Below are positions 60,407 to 64,000 of a stretch of DNA of 64,000 bases, in pieces (position 1 is the stretch's first letter; every line of letters starts with the position of its first letter). The translations under genes were made by a program, and so were the position numbers. The notes below the pieces were generated by a model, which worked only from the letters and a program-made list of their open reading frames with translations, did not search any database and had not been told where the DNA came from. This stretch comes from JACKCP01 sp034007295 (GTDB lineage: Bacteria; Desulfobacterota; Desulfobacteria; Desulfobacterales; JACKCP01), in contig JAVERC010000014.1 of the NCBI GenBank assembly GCA_034007295.1, forward strand, positions 4,008 to 68,007, written 5' to 3'.

Positions 60407-61537
60407 CTATTTTTTTTCATTTTTAACATGGTCCATCCATTCAACTGTCAAACCATTAAATGGAGTGGATATTGCAACATGGGACATGGGACTGTCTGGT
60501 GCAGCACCATGCCAGTGACGCACATTTTCAGGAATCCAAACAACATCACCAGGCAGAATTTCCAGAACAGAATCACCTTCAGATTGAACCTGTCCACGTC
60601 CGGAAATGACAATTAAAGTCTGGCCCAAAGGATGGGTATGCCAGGCTGTACGGGCCCCAGCTTCAAAATTTACAATCCCGCCGCGATAACCGTCAGCTGT
60701 TTCAGATGAAAAACGGGATTCGACTTCAACATTTCCTGTGAAATAATCTTTTGAGGCTTTTACCGGCATTTGTTTTTTTATGACTTTAACATATTTTGAA
60801 TGGTTGCATCCCGGTTTTATTTCCAGTAGATCGTTCAGTGTTTTTCTGGCTCTTTCAGCACTTTCAGCACCAGCCTCCTGCCGGAGTACCTCAATAAAAT
60901 CTTCAAGCTGTGGTTTGCTCATCCCCAGATTCATGGATATTCGAAGATGTGCTTTGAGCTGCGGATCTGTACCTGTCATCGCAGCCAGAATGCTTATAGT
61001 TGCAAGTTCCCGCTCCTGATGGTTAAGGACATCTCTGTAAAAAATATCTGAAAAAAGATGCTCAACCAAAAACTGATCTATGACTGGTGTGAAAACCGGA
61101 TAACCGCTGGTGCGTTTCGATATATCCCTGCCCACAAGCGAATTTCGAACTTTATGGCCATAGGCTGTCCTGTCAAAGTCTGAGGGCATGGGAGTTGCCT
61201 TTTTACCGGCTCTGTCATTTATCCCCTGATTTTTACGCTTATCCAAAACTGTCATGTAAGTATTTATACCATTCAGGGCGCGTGGAAAACCTGCATAAGC
61301 ATAGGTATGTATAAGAATTTCCTTAATTTCATTTACGGTTAGTCCTGCATCCATTCCTTTACTCAGTGCACTTTGAAGTTTCGACATGTTTCCATTGGCA
61401 GTCAGGGCGGCAATTGGAATTATAGCTTTTTGGCGGTCATTTAAGGTTTTATTTGTCTCAGCCATTACACTGGTGCCATTAATTATAAAAAATATTGCTA
61501 TAAATAACAGCAGTAATGTTCTCCTGAAAATATCCAT
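60407..61537 (-). CDS. exported carboxymuconolactone decarboxylase (two CMD)-cupin fusion
   Basis: 376 residues. Signal peptide at about 1-28 (MDIFRRTLLLLFIAIFFIINGTSVMAE). Two CMD/AhpD-like helical domains follow (about 30-105, with GLTVNEIKEILIHTYAYAGF, and about 150-240, with RELATISILAAMTGTDPQL). A cupin domain is at about 280-365 (TAWHTHPLGQTLIVISGRG; PGDVVWIPENVRHWHG). The AhpD CxxC is missing, so it is not a thiol peroxidase-type member. The HxH and later His can bind a metal; the usual cupin Glu is Gln. Substrate unknown. Neighbours are carbonyl reductases and exported hydrolases. Confidence 0.82.
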   Translation of the reverse strand: MDIFRRTLLLLFIAIFFIINGTSVMAETNKTLNDRQKAIIPIAALTANGNMSKLQSALSKGMDAGLTVNEIKEILIHTYAYAGFPRALNGINTYMTVLDKRKNQGINDRAGKKATPMPSDFDRTAYGHKVRNSLVGRDISKRTSGYPVFTPVIDQFLVEHLFSDIFYRDVLNHQERELATISILAAMTGTDPQLKAHLRISMNLGMSKPQLEDFIEVLRQEAGAESAERARKTLNDLLEIKPGCNHSKYVKVIKKQMPVKASKDYFTGNVEVESRFSSETADGYRGGIVNFEAGARTAWHTHPLGQTLIVISGRGQVQSEGDSVLEILPGDVVWIPENVRHWHGAAPDSPMSHVAISTPFNGLTVEWMDHVKNEKK

Positions 61538-61627
61538 GGTATTTTCCTTTCTTGTGTCATTTAATTCAGATTTTTTTTAAAAAACCTTACAGCATGATTC
61601 TGTCAGTCTTTTCCATTGGTAATGTGA

Positions 61628-62751
61628 CTAATCCAAACCTTTTTGAGTGAACCAGTCAGACATCAGGTCTGCTATCTGTTTGTTGTTAAGATCCGACATC
61701 GGGAAATGTGTGTTGCCGTAAACACCAATCTCCCGCAGATGCACGATTGTAACATCGCCGCCGTGACGGTTTACAGCTTCTGCCCATTTTTTTGCCGTTT
61801 CCAGATAGACGCGCCACTGATCCTGACCGGGATTTATACTCGGTTCTTCTGCAATGTTATCACCGAAATAAATGACGATGGGAATTTTTGTCAGTTTTTT
61901 AAAATCGGCATCGGATACAGTCGATATCGGGAATGTCCTGCCATTGTAAAATGAAACTGGTTCGGGACGTTTTTCACTCTCGGGAAATGGATAATCCATG
62001 CCTGGTTCAAAAGATACCACAGCCTTTATATTGGAATTTTTGATAGCTGTGTGCCAGCCAGGGGAACCGCTGGCTGAATGAGTCACTAGAATTCCAGAGC
62101 CGATCCTGTTAAAAAGGGCTGATACGGCCTCGGTATTCACGTCTCTGTCAAATGAGTCCGGGCTTGGGACTGCCTGACGAAAGAACTGATTTAAAGACTC
62201 TTTATCCCGGGGAAAAGCAACATTATTATAATAATCCGGCCAGACACCAATCCGGAAAATGCCAAACCAAAGTTGTTCATCAGGTGCTGCTGGAACAGAA
62301 ATGTCTACAGTGCTCTTACCTGCTTTACCGCGACGCGGCTGGTCTATAAGGTAGACTGGATAACCTCTCCTTAGAAAAATATTCTGAAATCCATCGCGGC
62401 CGTCAGGAGTGGATTCCCAGGTTTTGGAGGATTGTCCGTATCCATGCCAGAATACCAGTGGAAGTTTTCCTGCATTTTCCGGAATCTGAAAAAAAACATA
62501 GGCATGATCACCATGGAGGGTCTGTCCTGCGGAATCCGGCCCGGCAGGATTGTATGCACCCTGCTTGACCGGATCAAAGGTTCCCGGGGCTGTAACAATT
62601 TTTCCGCCTACGGCAAAACTCCCTTGTTTTTTAATGATTATAGGAGAGGTCTTTCCGCTGTAGTTAGTTTTTGTTGTTACGCAGGCGTTAAAGCTCAGAC
62701 TGACAAAAACCAGTATAAAAAAAACATAAACTTTTTAAATAGTGAAGTCAT
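61628..62751 (-). pseudogene. alpha/beta hydrolase lipoprotein, frameshifted at a poly-T tract
   Basis: Reading from ATG 62751 gives MTSLFKKFMFF and then a TGA 18 codons later. Shifting frame at the T8 tract (62717-62724, A8 on the plus strand) gives a complete exported hydrolase of about 374 residues. It has a lipobox-like end LVFVSLSFNAC, an oxyanion-type segment LVFWHGYGQSSKTWEST, then YPVYLIDQPRRGKAG and the nucleophile region VTHSASGSPGW. One extra T restores the frame. The visible intact part without a shift (61628-62140, start GTG) lacks the N-terminal half. It could be a broken gene, a phase-variable gene or a sequence error. It is 11 nt after the next hydrolase gene. Confidence 0.75.
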
Positions 62752-62762
62752 TGTATTCCCCA

Positions 62763-63845
62763 TTATTTAAGTGTTTTACCAAAAAACCGGGCTAATTTAT
62801 CCATTGCTTGACTCACATATTGCGGTTTCCAATAGGTTTCAATATGAGTTGCACCTTTAATAAGAAACAATTCTTTATCTTTTGTATTAACCGCTTTTTT
62901 AAATGCACTTTCAGTCATATACAATGAGTCGGCATCGCTTCCTGCCATCATCAATAAAGGCTGATTTATCAGATCCATATTGCTTGCAGCATCAAAATTC
63001 ATTAAGGCAAGCAGGCTGCTCATGGTGTATCTGAATGTTGAGTTTGGATGCGCATGAGTTTTTCCGTAATATTCAAAACCCTGGCGGTACAAATCAAAGG
63101 GGAGTTTGGCAATTTGCTCATCAGTCAATTTTGTATCGGCTGCATAGATGACCCCGGCTTCTGCCGCTTCCTGTGCACGGGCATCCGAGGCCTGCTTTAA
63201 ACGCTGCTGTATGGTGGAAAGCTGTGAATCCATATACCCATTGCGTCTTACAAGACCTGTGTTAAACATGCTCAATGTTGCAATGGATTTGAATCTTTTA
63301 TCTGTTTGTGCTGCCTTTAAGGAATAACCGCCGCCGCCACAGATTCCAAGCAGGCCTATATGATCAGCATTAACCCCTTGATACTGGCTGATGAAATCAG
63401 CCATACCGTGAATGTCTTCAATTCTATTGGCAGGTTTATCAACATTCCGGGGCATACCGCCGCTTGCACCCTGATAGGCGGCATCAGCGGTGATAGTAAT
63501 ATATCCCTGTTCTGCCAGACGCTGGGCATACAAACCTGCCACCTGTTCTTTTACTCCCCCATTGGGGTGGGCAACCACGATTGCCGGGTATTTTTTACGG
63601 GAGTCATAGTTTGCCGGTGTATATACATTGGCTGCAATATCAATATTATTAAGTTTGTATGTGACTGGATGAATATTAACTTCACCTTTTACGTTTTCAG
63701 TTATCGCACCTGCATAGGTCAGGGTCAACGGATTCAGTTTATAATCTGCTGCCATTGCTGCTCCTGTAAAAAAAATGGTAATTATAAAAACAGATAATGA
63801 ATGAAAAATTTTTATTTTATGAGATATTATGTGATTTTTTGCCAT
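62763..63845 (-). CDS. exported alpha/beta hydrolase with Cys nucleophile (dienelactone-hydrolase-like)
   Basis: 360 residues. Signal peptide with a hydrophobic core FIITIFFTGAAMAA (about 18-32). Hydrolase landmarks: YPAIVVAHPNGGVKEQ, ITADAAYQGASGG, the nucleophile elbow GLLGICGGGGYS (Cys instead of Ser, as in dienelactone hydrolase), LLMMAGSDADSLY (acid) and KGATHIETYWKP (His). The C-terminal end of the gene is close to the frameshifted hydrolase and both would be co-transcribed. Substrate unknown. Confidence 0.85.
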   Translation of the reverse strand: MAKNHIISHKIKIFHSLSVFIITIFFTGAAMAADYKLNPLTLTYAGAITENVKGEVNIHPVTYKLNNIDIAANVYTPANYDSRKKYPAIVVAHPNGGVKEQVAGLYAQRLAEQGYITITADAAYQGASGGMPRNVDKPANRIEDIHGMADFISQYQGVNADHIGLLGICGGGGYSLKAAQTDKRFKSIATLSMFNTGLVRRNGYMDSQLSTIQQRLKQASDARAQEAAEAGVIYAADTKLTDEQIAKLPFDLYRQGFEYYGKTHAHPNSTFRYTMSSLLALMNFDAASNMDLINQPLLMMAGSDADSLYMTESAFKKAVNTKDKELFLIKGATHIETYWKPQYVSQAMDKLARFFGKTLK

Positions 63846-63914
63846 ACTTTTACCTTTCTTTTAGTTTTGTGTATGTAACCGCTCAATAAACCCCATCTAT
63901 TCAAACCCAAAAAT

Positions 63915-64000
63915 TTATGAAATAGAATTTATATCCGGCAGTACATTTTTGTCAATGTATTGAGGAAGAAGTGCTTTGTAATCTTCTTCATGAAGTGCAT
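63915..64000 (-). CDS. C-terminal end of an unidentified protein (partial)
   Basis: The minus strand reads ALHEEDYKALLPQYIDKNVL then PDINSIS and TAA, open to the window edge. The mix of residues looks like a true C-terminus, but 27 residues are too few to identify. It would lie 70 bp upstream of the exported hydrolase on the same strand. Confidence 0.45.
   Translation of the reverse strand, partial: ALHEEDYKALLPQYIDKNVLPDINSIS

Noticed and set aside
62371..62598. 75-codon minus-strand ORF with MLQPREPLIR start
   Set aside because: It is an alternative frame over the alpha/beta hydrolase, whose correct frame shows clear family motifs.
62690..62700. TGA in the broken hydrolase as another selenocysteine codon
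   Set aside because: The frame hits TAA six codons later and no SECIS-like stem follows; a frameshift at T8 explains the locus better.

Overview
This is 64 kb of chromosome from a strongly AT-rich, Gram-negative, anaerobic sulfate reducer, most likely a member of the Desulfobacterota (Desulfobacterales-like). The decisive evidence is two dissimilatory sulfite reductase loci, dsrA-dsrB-dsrD-dsrN (31.4-35.7 kb) and dsrMKJOP (43.5-48.5 kb). Supporting evidence is a selenocysteine-encoding peroxiredoxin, two 4Fe-4S MinD-type ATPases with NifX-like proteins (an 'orange protein'-type cluster), and a Tat system. No rRNA, tRNA, IS element, prophage or CRISPR array was seen.

Layout. 0-2.7 kb: end of a probable ftsX, then envC-like amidase activator and ctpA protease. 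2.8-12.4 kb: mixed single genes (chemoreceptor, SRPBCC protein, LolA-like exported protein, long-chain acyl-CoA synthetase, transketolase, radical SAM protein). 12.5-21.3 kb: a complete nitrogen-control block, glnE and then glnD-glnK-amtB-glnA behind a textbook sigma-54 promoter with three similar palindromic boxes upstream. 21.6-30.2 kb: response regulator, CaCA antiporter, large MscS-type channel, SulP anion transporter, DUF1015 protein, dapA. 30.4-35.7 kb: TPR protein and dsrABDN. 36.0-36.8 kb: the Sec-peroxiredoxin, with an in-frame UGA and a SECIS-like hairpin. 36.8-37.1 kb: a tandemly duplicated 147-bp repeat. 37.1-42.6 kb: tatC-tatA, TIM-barrel isomerase-like protein, hybrid histidine kinase, and a YcaO protein coupled to a small membrane protein. 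42.7-48.5 kb: RsbRD-domain protein and dsrMKJOP. 48.5-52.5 kb: one operon with DUF134 regulator, two NifX-like proteins, two Fe-S MinD ATPases and a metallo-beta-lactamase-fold protein. 52.6-57.3 kb: HD protein, Cys-rich protein, minCDE and alr. 57.5-64 kb: an accessory block of less AT-rich composition with a YqhD-type reductase, an aldo/keto reductase, an exported CMD-CMD-cupin fusion, and two exported alpha/beta hydrolases, one broken by a frameshift in a homopolymer.

How the genes work together. DsrAB reduces sulfite, assisted by DsrD, with DsrN amidating the siroheme. DsrMKJOP links this to the menaquinone pool and periplasm. The gln block senses glutamine (GlnD), signals through PII (GlnK) to AmtB, and adjusts glutamine synthetase (GlnA) through GlnE. 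Two dispersed repeat families occupy many intergenic gaps: a roughly 150-bp element starting TAGTGATTGGCCGAAAAC, and hairpins with changing but still complementary arms around a similar AT-rich loop, often close to the 3' ends of genes.
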